From the NCBI RefSeq assembly GCF_042662125.1, contig NZ_JBHSXL010000006.1, forward strand, positions 62,001 to 126,000: a stretch of 64,000 nt of DNA, given 5' to 3'. Below are positions 49,560 through 58,051 of this stretch, in pieces. Numbering within the stretch: the first letter of the stretch is position 1; every line of letters starts with the position of its first letter. The notes under the pieces were generated by a model. That model made no database searches, was not told where the DNA came from, and saw nothing but the letters and a program-made list of their open reading frames with translations. This DNA is from Halopenitus salinus (GTDB lineage: Archaea > Halobacteriota > Halobacteria > Halobacteriales > Haloferacaceae). The position numbers and the translations under genes are program-made.

Positions 49560-50873
49560 TCAGGGGCTCAGCCGCTGGCGGTCGCGCGGGAAGAGCACGG
49601 CCTCGCGGATGTTGTCGAGGTCGAGAAGCGTCATCACGAGCCGCTCGGCGCCGATGGCCCAGCCGGCGTGGGGGGGCATGCCGTATTTGAACATCTTCGT
49701 GTAGTACTCGAACTCGTCGGGGTCGAGCCCCTGCTGTTCGAATCCGGCGATGAGCTCCTCGTAGCGGTGTTCGCGCTGGCCGCCCGAGACGAGCTCCATG
49801 CGCGGGTGCATGAGGTCGAAGCCGGTCGAGAGGGTCTCGTCGTCGTCGTGGTCCTTGATGTAGAACGGCTTGATCTCCGAGGGCCAGTCGGTGATGAAGT
49901 AGTGCTGGCCGACGTCCTCGCCGAGGGCGTGTTCGCCCTCCGTGGGGAGGTCGTCGCCCCAGACGAGCTGTTCGTCGAGCTCGCCGGTGGCGTTGATGCG
50001 TTCGATCGCCTCCTCGTAGGTGAGCCGGGGGAAGGCCTCGCTCGGCGCCTCGAAGTCGGCCGCGAGCCCGAGGGTCTCGAGCTGCTCCGCGCAGTTCTCC
50101 TCGACGGCCTCGTAGGCCGAGCGGACGACGGACTCACAGACGTCCATGGCGTCCGCGTGGTCACAGAAGGCGCCTTCGAAGTCGATGGAGGTCGCCTCGT
50201 TGAGGTGTCGCGGCGTGTTGTGTTCTTCCGCCCGGAAGATCGGGCCGATCTCGAAGACGCGCTCGAGCCCGGAGCCGGCGGTCAGCTGTTTGAACAGCTG
50301 GGGCGACTGGTTCATGAACGCCTCCTCGCCGAAGTAGGTGATCGGGAACAGCTCGGTGCCGCCCTCGGTCCCCGTGGCGACGATCTTCGGCGTGGTGATC
50401 TCCGTGGCGTTCGCCTCGCGGAACGCCTCTCGGGCCGCCCGGAGGATCTCCGCGCGGATCTCGAAGATGGCCTTGACCTCCGGCTTGCGGAGGTCGAGCG
50501 TCCGGTTGTCCAGACGCGTCGGCAATTCGGCGTCGACCTTGCCCGAGGGATCGAGCGGGAGCTCGGTGTCGGCCTCGGCGACGACCTCGAGCGAGTCGGG
50601 CGTCACCTCGACGCCGGTCGGCGCGCGCGGCTCCTCGTCGACGTCGCCCGTGACGGCGATCACGGACTCGCGGGAGACGCCGAGTCCGGTCTCGACGAGG
50701 TCGTCGTCCATCTCGTCCTTCTCGAATTTGACCTGGATGCGTCCCGTCGTATCGCGGAGGATGAGGAAGGCGATGCCGCCCAGATCGCGAATCTCGTGGA
50801 CCCAGCCGGCGATCGTGACGCGATCGCCCGGCTCGGCGTCGGCCGTGTACGTGCGGTCGTCGAGTCCCTGCAT
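49560..50873 (-). CDS. aspS: Aspartyl-tRNA synthetase
   Basis: A 437-residue class IIb synthetase of archaeal type. The OB-fold anticodon-binding domain begins GDRVTIAGWVHEIRDLGGIAFLILRD and the catalytic domain has motif 2 GPIFRAEEHNTPRHLNEATSID and motif 3 GWAIGAERLVMTLL. Whether it is discriminating or also charges tRNA-Asn depends on positions that I cannot settle by eye. It is followed at once by pantoate kinase on the same strand. Confidence 0.95.
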   Translation of the reverse strand: MQGLDDRTYTADAEPGDRVTIAGWVHEIRDLGGIAFLILRDTTGRIQVKFEKDEMDDDLVETGLGVSRESVIAVTGDVDEEPRAPTGVEVTPDSLEVVAEADTELPLDPSGKVDAELPTRLDNRTLDLRKPEVKAIFEIRAEILRAAREAFREANATEITTPKIVATGTEGGTELFPITYFGEEAFMNQSPQLFKQLTAGSGLERVFEIGPIFRAEEHNTPRHLNEATSIDFEGAFCDHADAMDVCESVVRSAYEAVEENCAEQLETLGLAADFEAPSEAFPRLTYEEAIERINATGELDEQLVWGDDLPTEGEHALGEDVGQHYFITDWPSEIKPFYIKDHDDDETLSTGFDLMHPRMELVSGGQREHRYEELIAGFEQQGLDPDEFEYYTKMFKYGMPPHAGWAIGAERLVMTLLDLDNIREAVLFPRDRQRLSP

Positions 50874-51165
50874 ACTCCACCGTTCCGTGAGAGGCGGCTT
50901 AAAGGACGTTGATTCGCGTCTCCCGGCCGGCGCGAATCCCCCCGTTACGATCTCGAGACTCCCGTCGAATCGCGACGCTTCGCGGCGAGATCGACCGACT
51001 GAACCGAGTACGCGAGGGGCGGGACAATCAGAAGAGCGATCAGATGATTACAGCACGGTTTGTGGGTTGACGGCCCATCAAAAGGTCAGAGCGAGGGAGA
51101 ACATACGTTCTGGCGAAGTTGTGGAATGCAGAAGTTTCAGGAGGATTCCCCAACAAGTAGGGTTA

Positions 51166-51687
51166 ATGCGAGATCGATTTCGACCGTGGCTGGCCGCGAT
51201 ATTCGCGTTTCTGTTTCCGGGGCTTGGTCATGCATTTCTCCGCCACTGGGGCCGTGCATTCGTATGGATCTTAACGATCAGCTCAATTGGAGTCATATTA
51301 CAGGTATTCTACGGAACGATCCCAGAAGATCCAAATGTGGGCCTGATAGAATACTCGGAATCACTTCCTCCAGAGGTAGTAGTTCCGATCCTATTTTTAA
51401 CGTTATTATCAGTACTCGACGCGTTCGTGATCGGACGCCGCGAGCGTCGCCAGGCCGGACGGCGAGAGTCGATCGTCGACGTGGGCGGGGCCGGCACCGC
51501 CTCGAGTGACGGGTCGCCCGAGTCCGAACGGACGGAGGGCGACCGGAAGGCCGGGATCCGCGGACGGGATCACCAGGACGTCGAGGGGGCGACCCTCAAG
51601 TGTCCCCACTGCGGCAAGGAGACCGACGCGGAGCTCGACTTCTGTCACTGGTGTACGGAGCCGCTTCCGGGACCGGACGAGGAGTGA
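51166..51687 (+). CDS. Membrane protein with C-terminal zinc ribbon
   Basis: A 173-residue protein: two or three hydrophobic segments in the first 95 residues (AAIFAFLFPGLGHAFLRHWG, FVWILTISSIGVILQVFYG, VVPILFLTLLSVLDAFVIG), an acidic linker and a zinc ribbon CPHCGKETDAELDFCHWC. The N-terminal part fits the haloarchaeal small membrane proteins with a TM2-like GLGHAF motif. Its first 250 bp are noticeably AT-richer than the rest of the window and use codons such as TTA and ATA, while the 3' half returns to local composition. Confidence 0.75.
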   Translation: MRDRFRPWLAAIFAFLFPGLGHAFLRHWGRAFVWILTISSIGVILQVFYGTIPEDPNVGLIEYSESLPPEVVVPILFLTLLSVLDAFVIGRRERRQAGRRESIVDVGGAGTASSDGSPESERTEGDRKAGIRGRDHQDVEGATLKCPHCGKETDAELDFCHWCTEPLPGPDEE

Positions 51688-51816
51688 ATCGAAGAGCGAG
51701 TCGGGGAACGAGACCGGGACGCGACCGATGTGAGTCCCGACCTCGATGGGCAGTTCCCGATGGGTCGGTTCGCGGGGGGACCAGCCCACGACGGTGCGCC
51801 GTTTCTCGGCGGTGCG

Positions 51817-52998
51817 TTATTTTTCGATGATGCTCTCCTCCACCGTCTCGCCGAAGTGGCGAGCGACGTCCTCGTAGTGGAGGAGCACCTCGTCGCCGAC
51901 CTCGAGGTCGGTCACGGCGGTGCGTCCCTCCCGGGTCGCGACCTTGATGGTCTCCGCGTTCTGCAGGAGGGTCTCGACGCGGTCGACGCCGTCTTCGGTC
52001 TCGACTTCCGCCTCGACGCGGAACATGGGCCGTTTTTCGATCTTCACGCGACCGACGATCGCCTCGCGGGTGTGGCCGTCGGTGTCGAGCACCTGCACCT
52101 CGTCGCCCGAGCGCAGCCCGGCCAGGTATTTCGTGCCGCCGTCGGGGGTGCGGACGTACGCGTGAACCGCGCCGGCGTTGACCCGGAACGGCCTGGAGGC
52201 GACGTAGGGGCTCTCCGCGGTCTCGGCGTGGACGAAAAAGAGCCCGCGGGACATCGATCCCACGAGCATCCCCTCGTCGTGGTCCATCAGGCTGCCCGTG
52301 TCGATGCAGACGCGGTCGGCCATGCCGGTGCGTTCGACGTCGATCACCTCGGCGTACCGGAGGTCGAGCTGCTCGCGGGCGGCGGTGTCTCGGGCCTCGA
52401 CGGCGCCGCGGATCTCGTCGGGCGAGTCGCTGTCGACGAGCACGCCGTCGGCTCCGGTCTCGAGCGTCTCGAAGGCGGTCCGGGCCTCCTCGGCGGAGGT
52501 GACGCCCGCCACGAGGTGGGTGTCGTCGCCGACGCGAGCGATGAGGTTCTCGAGGGGAATGATCGTCCAGTCCTCGCCGACGACGATCGTGTACTCGGCG
52601 TCGTTCGCCGCGTCCTCCGCGAAGGCCTCGTAGCGCTCGTCGAGGATGCGGGTGTAGACGCCCTGCACGCGGTCGTCTCGACGCCGAAGGGTCGTGAGGT
52701 CCGCGGAGCCGGCCAGGTCGTCGGGCATCGAGACGGTCCCGTCGCCCTCGCCGTCCTTGCCGACGACGTAGGCGTCGGCCTCGGCGTCCGCCGCGTCGGC
52801 CTCGGCCTCGTCGACGACGTCGGCGTCCGACCGGAACGCCGCCACGTCGACGTCGCCCAGCTCGCGCACTCGCGGAACGTCGTACTCGTCGACGAGCACC
52901 CAGTCGACGCCGGCCTCGATCCCGGCCGTGATCCGGCGTTTTCGCTGCTCCCACTCGCCGACCTCGTCGTCGGCCTTCACCCAGACGCTACGTGTCAT
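51817..52998 (-). CDS. 3-Dehydroquinate synthase II (archaeal)
   Basis: A 393-residue enzyme of the archaeal aromatic pathway that converts ADH to 3-dehydroquinate. It starts TRSVWVKADDEVGEWEQRK, and has TSAEEARTAFETLETGADGVLVD and DRVCIDTGSLMDHDEGMLVGSMSRGLF followed by a beta-rich C-terminal domain (YLAGLRSGDEVQVLD, GRTAVTDLEVGDEVLLHYE). This replaces bacterial AroB. It lies downstream of the ADH synthase gene on the same strand, with 79 bp between. Confidence 0.95.
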   Translation of the reverse strand: MTRSVWVKADDEVGEWEQRKRRITAGIEAGVDWVLVDEYDVPRVRELGDVDVAAFRSDADVVDEAEADAADAEADAYVVGKDGEGDGTVSMPDDLAGSADLTTLRRRDDRVQGVYTRILDERYEAFAEDAANDAEYTIVVGEDWTIIPLENLIARVGDDTHLVAGVTSAEEARTAFETLETGADGVLVDSDSPDEIRGAVEARDTAAREQLDLRYAEVIDVERTGMADRVCIDTGSLMDHDEGMLVGSMSRGLFFVHAETAESPYVASRPFRVNAGAVHAYVRTPDGGTKYLAGLRSGDEVQVLDTDGHTREAIVGRVKIEKRPMFRVEAEVETEDGVDRVETLLQNAETIKVATREGRTAVTDLEVGDEVLLHYEDVARHFGETVEESIIEK

Positions 52999-53077
52999 TG
53001 TCGATAGGTCGACCCCTCGGTGCTTGAAAACTGCGGAAACGGACCCGACGTCGAGCGGGAAGAATTGTCGGCCGCGA

Positions 53078-53869
53078 TCAGGCCTGTACGAGTCCGGCGG
53101 CCCGAAGCGCGTCCTCGGCGTCGCGGTCCTCGTGGACGACGGCGCTCACCGCGCGGGTGATCGCCTCCGGATCGTCGTGTTGGAAGATCGACCGTCCCAT
53201 CGAGACGCCGGCGGCGCCGCCGTCCATGGCGCCGCGGACCATCTCGATCGTCTCGCGGTCCGAGCCCTTCGACCCGCCGGCGATGACGACCGGCAGCCGG
53301 GTCGACTCACAGACGTGCTCGAAGGAGTCCGCGTCGCCGGAGTAGCCCGTCTTGACGACGTCGGCCCCGAGCTCCTCGGCGAATCGAACGGCGTGGCCGA
53401 GCGCCTCGGGGTCGGTGCCGTCGACGTCGGGGCCGCGCGCGTACGCCATCGCGAGCACGGGCAGGCCGAACCGATCGGCCTCGCCGGTGAGCTCCGCGAG
53501 GTCCTCGATCTGTTTCGGCTCGTAGGTCGACCCGACGTTGATGTGCAAGGAGACGGCGTCGGCGCCCGCCCGGATCGCCTCCTCCGCGGTCGCGGTCAGC
53601 CGCTTGTCGTTCTCGTCGGGCCCGATCGTCGTCGACCCGTTGAGGTGGACGATGTAGCCGGCGCCGTTCTTGTTCGGGTGGACGCGGGGTGCGACGCCCT
53701 TCTGGGTCAACACGGCGTCGGCGCCGCCGGCCGTGACGCCGTCGACGGTCGCCTCGATGTCCTTGAGCCCCTGGACGGCACCCATGGTGAGGCCGTGGTC
53801 CATCGGGACGATGAGGTAGCGGTCATCCGTGGAGATGCGGTCGAGTCGTGCGTTGAGTCCTGCTGTCAT
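53078..53869 (-). CDS. 2-Amino-3,7-dideoxy-D-threo-hept-6-ulosonate synthase
   Basis: A 263-residue class I aldolase (FbaB/ADH-synthase family) that makes ADH from 6-deoxy-5-ketofructose-1-phosphate and aspartate semialdehyde, the archaeal entry to shikimate. Marks: LIVPMDHGLTMGAVQGL, SLHINVGSTYEPKQ, VVKTGYSGDADSF with the Schiff-base Lys, and VIAGGSKGSDRETIEMVRGAMDGGAAGVSMGRSIFQ-type phosphate loop. It sits upstream of the DHQ synthase II gene in the same direction. Confidence 0.95.
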   Translation of the reverse strand: MTAGLNARLDRISTDDRYLIVPMDHGLTMGAVQGLKDIEATVDGVTAGGADAVLTQKGVAPRVHPNKNGAGYIVHLNGSTTIGPDENDKRLTATAEEAIRAGADAVSLHINVGSTYEPKQIEDLAELTGEADRFGLPVLAMAYARGPDVDGTDPEALGHAVRFAEELGADVVKTGYSGDADSFEHVCESTRLPVVIAGGSKGSDRETIEMVRGAMDGGAAGVSMGRSIFQHDDPEAITRAVSAVVHEDRDAEDALRAAGLVQA

Positions 53870-54037
53870 GGTCTTTGGCTCGGTCGTGCGTCGGTCCGCG
53901 GTTGCGGTTCCGGGCTCGGGATGGATCGCGTCGAACGACGCGACCCGGTTCGTATGCCAAACTGTGGCAATAGCGGATAAGTGGCTTTCGTTCGGAGTCG
54001 GCCGGGACGGTCGAGCGCCTCCCGATCGCGTCCCGGC

Positions 54038-54895
54038 TCACTCCGGGTCGGCGACGGCCGATCGGGCGGAATACCCGCGTTCGGCGCCGGCGACGAGTTC
54101 GCGCGAGAGGTCCTCGAGCCGATCCGCGACCGTCTCGGCGGGAAGCCCCTCCGCCGCGCCCTCGGCGACGACGTCGACGAGCGCGGAGCCGACGATGATC
54201 CCGTCCGCGCCGGCGGCGACGATCCGCTCCGCGTGGTCGCCGCTGGAGATGCCGAACCCGACCGCCTTCGGCACGTCGTACTCCCGAAGCCGCTCGAGGC
54301 TCTCGGCCGTGTGATCCGAGACGTCCGTCCTCGCGCCGGTCGTTCCCAGACGCGCCTGGACGTAGACGTATCCCGAGACCTGGCTCATGATCCGGTCGAG
54401 GCGGTCGCCGGCCGTGGTCGGCGCGACGATGAAGACGAGATCGAGACCGAACTCGTCGCAGGCGTCCCGCAGGGGGTCGGCCTCCTCGGCGGGAAGGTCC
54501 GGGACGACGAACCCCTCCAGTCCTGCCTCGGCCGCGCGCTCGACGAACGGCCGGGGGCCCTCCGTCTCGCCCCACTGGTAGATGAGGTTGTAGTAGGTCA
54601 TACAGACGAGCGGGACGTCGACGTCGAGGTCCTCGACGAACTCGAAGAAGCGGGCCGGCGTCATCCCCGCCTCGAGGGCGCGGACGACCGCCTCCTGGAT
54701 GGTCGGCCCCTCGGCGATGGGTTCCGAGAAGGGCAGTCCCAACTCGATGACGTCCGCGCCGCCGCGCTCGAGCGCCTCGACGTAGGCGAGCGAGGAGTCG
54801 TAGTCGGGGTCCCCGACGGCGAGGTACGGGATGTAGGCGGGGCCGTCAGCGAACGCCCGGGCGATCGCCTCGCTGTTTCCGGTCGAGTCGGACAT
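54038..54895 (-). CDS. trpA: Tryptophan synthase alpha subunit
   Basis: A 285-residue TIM barrel that splits indole-3-glycerol phosphate. It contains VIELGLPFSEPIAEGPTIQ; the Glu of IELG is the catalytic Glu49 equivalent, but the position of Asp60 (normally ADGP) is Glu in AEGP. VCMTYYNLIYQWGE and GFGISSGDHA are typical. It starts directly after the trpB stop, with no gap, and is last in the trpCBA unit. Confidence 0.96.
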   Translation of the reverse strand: MSDSTGNSEAIARAFADGPAYIPYLAVGDPDYDSSLAYVEALERGGADVIELGLPFSEPIAEGPTIQEAVVRALEAGMTPARFFEFVEDLDVDVPLVCMTYYNLIYQWGETEGPRPFVERAAEAGLEGFVVPDLPAEEADPLRDACDEFGLDLVFIVAPTTAGDRLDRIMSQVSGYVYVQARLGTTGARTDVSDHTAESLERLREYDVPKAVGFGISSGDHAERIVAAGADGIIVGSALVDVVAEGAAEGLPAETVADRLEDLSRELVAGAERGYSARSAVADPE

Positions 54896-56308
54896 CTACA
54901 GCCCCCCCGTGAACATCGACATGTCCGGTCCCGCATCCAGATCGCGGCGATCCGTCTCCTCGATCACGGACTCGAGGTCCTTGTCCCCCCGTCCCGAGAC
55001 GGTGACGACGACCGTGTCCCCGAGGGCGTCGTCCTCGGCGTCTGCGTCGTACTCGTCGCCTTCGTCGTCCTCACCGTCGCCACCGTCCCCGCCCGCGACC
55101 GCCTCGAGGTACGCGATCGCGTGGGCGGACTCGAGCGCGGGGATGATCCCCTCGGTTCGCGAGAGGCGGTGGAACGCCTCCAGGGCCGCCTCGTCGTCGA
55201 CGGCCGCGGGGGTAACCCGCTCCTCGTCGACGAGGTGGGCGAGCTGCGGGCCGACGCCGGCGTAATCGAGCCCGGAGGAGACGGAGTGGCTCTCGACGAT
55301 CTGGCCGTGGGAGTCCTGCAGCAGTCGCGTGCGCGCGCCGTGGAGCACGCCCTCCTCGCCGGCGTAAAGCGACGCCGAGTGGGGCGCGACGCCCTCGTCC
55401 TCGTCGACCTCGAGGCTCGCGCCGCCGGCCTCGACGGCGTGTAACGCCACCTCGGAGTCCTCGAGGAACGCCGCGAACGACCCCATCGTGTTCGAGCCGC
55501 CGCCGGCGCAGGCGACCACGTCGGTGGGCAGGCCGCCGGTCGCCTCGATCGCCTGCCAGCGCGCCTCCTCGGAGACGACCGACTGGAAGTCGCGGACCAT
55601 CGCCGGGAAGGGGTGAGGTCCGACGACGCTGCCGATGACGTAGTGGGTGTCCTCGACGGATCCGGCCCAGTCGCGCATGGTCTCGGAGATCGCCTCCTTG
55701 AGCGTCCCGCGGCCGGCGGTCACCGGGGTGACCTCGGCCCCGTTGAGCTTCATCCGGAAGACGTTGGGACGCTGGCGGTTGATGTCGCGTTCGCCCATGT
55801 AGATCTCACAGGGCATATTGAGGTGGGCGGCCGCCATCGCCGTCGCGGTGCCGTGCTGTCCGGCGCCGGTCTCCGCGATGATCCGCTCTTTGCCCATGTA
55901 CTTCGCGAGCAGGACCTGCCCGAGCGCGTTGTTGAGCTTGTGGGCGCCGCCGTGGAGCAGGTCCTCGCGTTTCAGATAGACGTCACGGTCGTACCGCTCG
56001 GAGAGCCGCTCGGCGTGCTGGAGCGGCGTCGGCCGCCCGCCGAAGTCGCGAAGTCGCCGTCGGAGTTCGTCCATGAAGCCGTCCTCGTTCTCGAGGACGT
56101 ACCGTTCGTAGGCGTCGGTCAGCTCCTCGATCGCGGGCATCAGCGCCTCCGGAACGTACTGGCCGCCGTACCGTCCGAAATTCCCGTCCGTACCGCCCGA
56201 AACGGGGGTCGGATCCTCCGGCGGTCGCTCGTCGACGTCGGTTCCCGTCCGTCGCCCGTCGACGTCGGTCCTCGTCCCCTCGTCCGCGTCGGTCGTGGTT
56301 TCGCTCAT
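54896..56308 (-). CDS. trpB: Tryptophan synthase beta subunit
   Basis: A 470-residue PLP enzyme. The PLP lysine is in LLHGGAHKLNNALGQ, GAGQHGTATAMAAAH is the substrate loop and ACAGGGSNTMGSFAAF the phosphate cup. Near residue 400 there is an acidic 30-residue insertion (GGDGGDGEDDEGDEYDADA) in a surface region before DTVVVTVSGRGDKDL. The first 45 residues form a polar tail. The ATG overlaps the trpC stop (ATGA), so the order trpC-trpB-trpA is translated as a coupled unit. Confidence 0.97.
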   Translation of the reverse strand: MSETTTDADEGTRTDVDGRRTGTDVDERPPEDPTPVSGGTDGNFGRYGGQYVPEALMPAIEELTDAYERYVLENEDGFMDELRRRLRDFGGRPTPLQHAERLSERYDRDVYLKREDLLHGGAHKLNNALGQVLLAKYMGKERIIAETGAGQHGTATAMAAAHLNMPCEIYMGERDINRQRPNVFRMKLNGAEVTPVTAGRGTLKEAISETMRDWAGSVEDTHYVIGSVVGPHPFPAMVRDFQSVVSEEARWQAIEATGGLPTDVVACAGGGSNTMGSFAAFLEDSEVALHAVEAGGASLEVDEDEGVAPHSASLYAGEEGVLHGARTRLLQDSHGQIVESHSVSSGLDYAGVGPQLAHLVDEERVTPAAVDDEAALEAFHRLSRTEGIIPALESAHAIAYLEAVAGGDGGDGEDDEGDEYDADAEDDALGDTVVVTVSGRGDKDLESVIEETDRRDLDAGPDMSMFTGGL

Positions 56309-57237
56309 GATGTCGGTGTGTCGTGTTCCGCGGCGTCCGTGGCGTCCGTGGCGGGTCGCGTCGAGTCGTCGGTCGGCGCGCCGTCGGGCGTCGAGTCGTC
56401 GGTCGACGCGCCGTCGGGCGCCGAGTCGTCGGTCGATCGGTCCCTCTCCGCGGTGGTAAACGTTCGCGTGTTCGATCGGACGTCGCCGTCCATGATGGCG
56501 CTGCCGATCAACAGCGCGTCGGCGCCGGCCGCACGCATTCGGCGGGCGTCCGCGGCGGCGGTGACGCCGCTTTCGGCGATCAACGTCACGTCGTCGGGCG
56601 CGTGCGGCGCAACCGACTCGAAGGTCGAGAGGTCGACCTCGAGACGGGCCAGATCGCGGTTGTTCACCCCGACGAACCGCGCGCCGGCGGCGATCGCCCG
56701 CTCGAGCTCCTCGCGGTCGTGGACCTCGACGAGGACCTGAAACCCCCGATCGCGGGCCGCCGCCAGAAGCGGCCCGAGGTCGTCGCCGAGGAACCGCGCG
56801 ATGAGCAGGACGACGTCGCTTTCGACCGCGTCGAGCTGGTCCTCGGTCACGAGGAAGTCCTTGCGGAGGACGGGAACGTCCACGGCATCGCGAACGCGCT
56901 CGAGGGTGTCCGTCGACCCGCCGAAGTGGTCGGGCTCCGTCAACACCGAGAGCGCGGCGGCCCCGCCATCGACCATCTCCGTCGCGAGCGCGACCGGGTC
57001 GTCCTCTCGGGTGCCCTCGGTCGTCGGGCTGGTCGGCTTGACCTCCGCGATCACCGGCGTTCGACCGTCCGCCTCCGCGGCATCGAAAGCCGCCTCCAGA
57101 TCGCGAGGATCGGCGTCGACGCGCTCGCCGCCGTCGCCATTGCCGTTATGGCCATTGCCGCCGTCGCCCGATCGCGTCCTCGCGGACTCCAGTATCGACC
57201 GGACCGCGGGCGCGAGTTCCTCCGTGTCGTCGTCCAT
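56305..57237 (-). CDS. trpC: Indole-3-glycerol phosphate synthase
   Basis: A 310-residue enzyme, of which about 255 form the TIM barrel. VIAEVKPTSPTTEG carries the catalytic Lys of the first motif, VPVLRKDFLVTEDQL the second Lys, FVGVNNRDLARLEVDLS and LIAESGVTAAADA the rest of the active site. The C-terminal 50 residues are a repetitive Asp/Ser/Thr/Pro tail encoded by 30-bp repeats at 56370-56450. It is the first gene of trpCBA; the downstream ATGA overlap couples trpB. Confidence 0.95.
   Translation of the reverse strand: MDDDTEELAPAVRSILESARTRSGDGGNGHNGNGDGGERVDADPRDLEAAFDAAEADGRTPVIAEVKPTSPTTEGTREDDPVALATEMVDGGAAALSVLTEPDHFGGSTDTLERVRDAVDVPVLRKDFLVTEDQLDAVESDVVLLIARFLGDDLGPLLAAARDRGFQVLVEVHDREELERAIAAGARFVGVNNRDLARLEVDLSTFESVAPHAPDDVTLIAESGVTAAADARRMRAAGADALLIGSAIMDGDVRSNTRTFTTAERDRSTDDSAPDGASTDDSTPDGAPTDDSTRPATDATDAAEHDTPTS
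56366..56440 (-). repeat. 30-bp tandem repeats in the 3' end of trpC
   Basis: Two and a half copies of a 30-bp unit encode the tail sequence S-T-D-D-S-T-P-D-G-A. The tail is outside the enzyme fold and looks like a slippage product. Confidence 0.7.
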
Positions 57238-57261
57238 TACTGATCACTAATGTACGTATCT

Positions 57262-57270
57262 GTTCATAAG
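57262..57270 (-). promoter_or_regulatory. TATA-like box of the trpCBA operon
   Basis: CTTATGAAC on the minus strand lies 25 bp before the trpC ATG, the distance for a leaderless transcript. Between them, TGATCACTAATGTACGTATC contains a palindromic TGATCA and TACGTA. Confidence 0.55.
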
Positions 57271-57468
57271 GCTTGCGTCCCGGCCGCCGAGATCGGGCGG
57301 CCGCGGGGGACGGCGAAGGGTCCGACGGAGGCAACTTGCTTATGGGTCCGGCTCCGACGGTCGTCACATGGATCGAGACGCCACGGGAGGCCGGAAACGG
57401 CGGCGGGAACAGAGCGTGGGCGGACGTATCGAGGGGTCGACCGCGAAGCGTACACGGAGGCTCCGGCG

Positions 57469-57939
57469 GTGGTGAGCCTCGCCGGGACGACGGGCGTCTA
57501 CGCGCGCTCGTACGAACGACTCGATCGAGCGGTCGAGATCGGCTTCGCGAGCGGCCACGTGATCTCCGCGTCCTTCCCGCGGTCGATCCCGGCGGACGCC
57601 GAGTCCGACCACGAGCTGCTCGACCGGATCGGCGAGTACCTCTCGGGGAGCGAGGAGGCGTTCGCGGACGTCGAGCTCGGGTTAACCCTCCCCACCGACC
57701 GCCGCGGGGTGCTCGAGGCGGTCGAGGGGATCCCCTACGGGGAGTCCGTCTCGGTCAGCCGGGTGACGCGGATGGCGGGCCGCGACGACAACGACGCCGA
57801 GGATCTCGAGTTCGTGAAGGACGCGCTGCGGGACAACCCGACCCCGCTCTTCGTGCCCGACCACCGCGTCGAGGGCGGTCCCTACGCCACGCCGGGAGAC
57901 GTTCGCGAAGTGTTCCGCGACGTGGAGGGACTTCGCTGA
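57469..57939 (+). CDS. MGMT/ATL-like protein with Asp at the alkyl-acceptor site
   Basis: A 156-residue protein related to O6-alkylguanine-DNA alkyltransferase. The winged-helix DNA-binding part reads GIPYGESVSVSRVTRMAGRD, and the active-site loop, normally NPxPxxVPCHRV, reads NPTPLFVPDHRV: Asp131 replaces the acceptor Cys. The Tyr/Gly context and following GGPYATPG are conserved. It cannot do the suicide alkyl transfer. It could act like the alkyltransferase-like proteins that flag alkylated bases. Start is uncertain: two GTGs at 57469/57472, no ATG in frame near. Confidence 0.8.
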   Translation: MVSLAGTTGVYARSYERLDRAVEIGFASGHVISASFPRSIPADAESDHELLDRIGEYLSGSEEAFADVELGLTLPTDRRGVLEAVEGIPYGESVSVSRVTRMAGRDDNDAEDLEFVKDALRDNPTPLFVPDHRVEGGPYATPGDVREVFRDVEGLR

Positions 57940-58020
57940 CTTGGTACGTGGGTCGAGAACGGAGACCGGGTACGCGGATCGGATACGGGGACCGGGAACA
58001 GGGATCGGGCGGGATGGAAC

Positions 58021-58030
58021 GGTTTTAACC
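58021..58030 (+). promoter_or_regulatory. TATA-like box for phosphopantothenate synthetase
   Basis: GGTTTTAACC lies 22-31 bp before the ATG at 58052 and fits a leaderless transcript. Confidence 0.55.
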
Positions 58031-58051
58031 CCCCAGCGGCGTACCGGGGGT

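Noticed and set aside
50874..51165. Gap of 292 bp checked for a tRNA or small RNA
   Set aside because: No cloverleaf arms or T-loop sequence could be found; the AT-rich part looks like promoter and the mosaic 5' end of the next gene.
57368..57475. A 35-codon ORF starting ATG in front of the MGMT-like gene
   Set aside because: It is Arg-rich without family resemblance and is in a different frame; kept only as a note on the uncertain start of the next gene.
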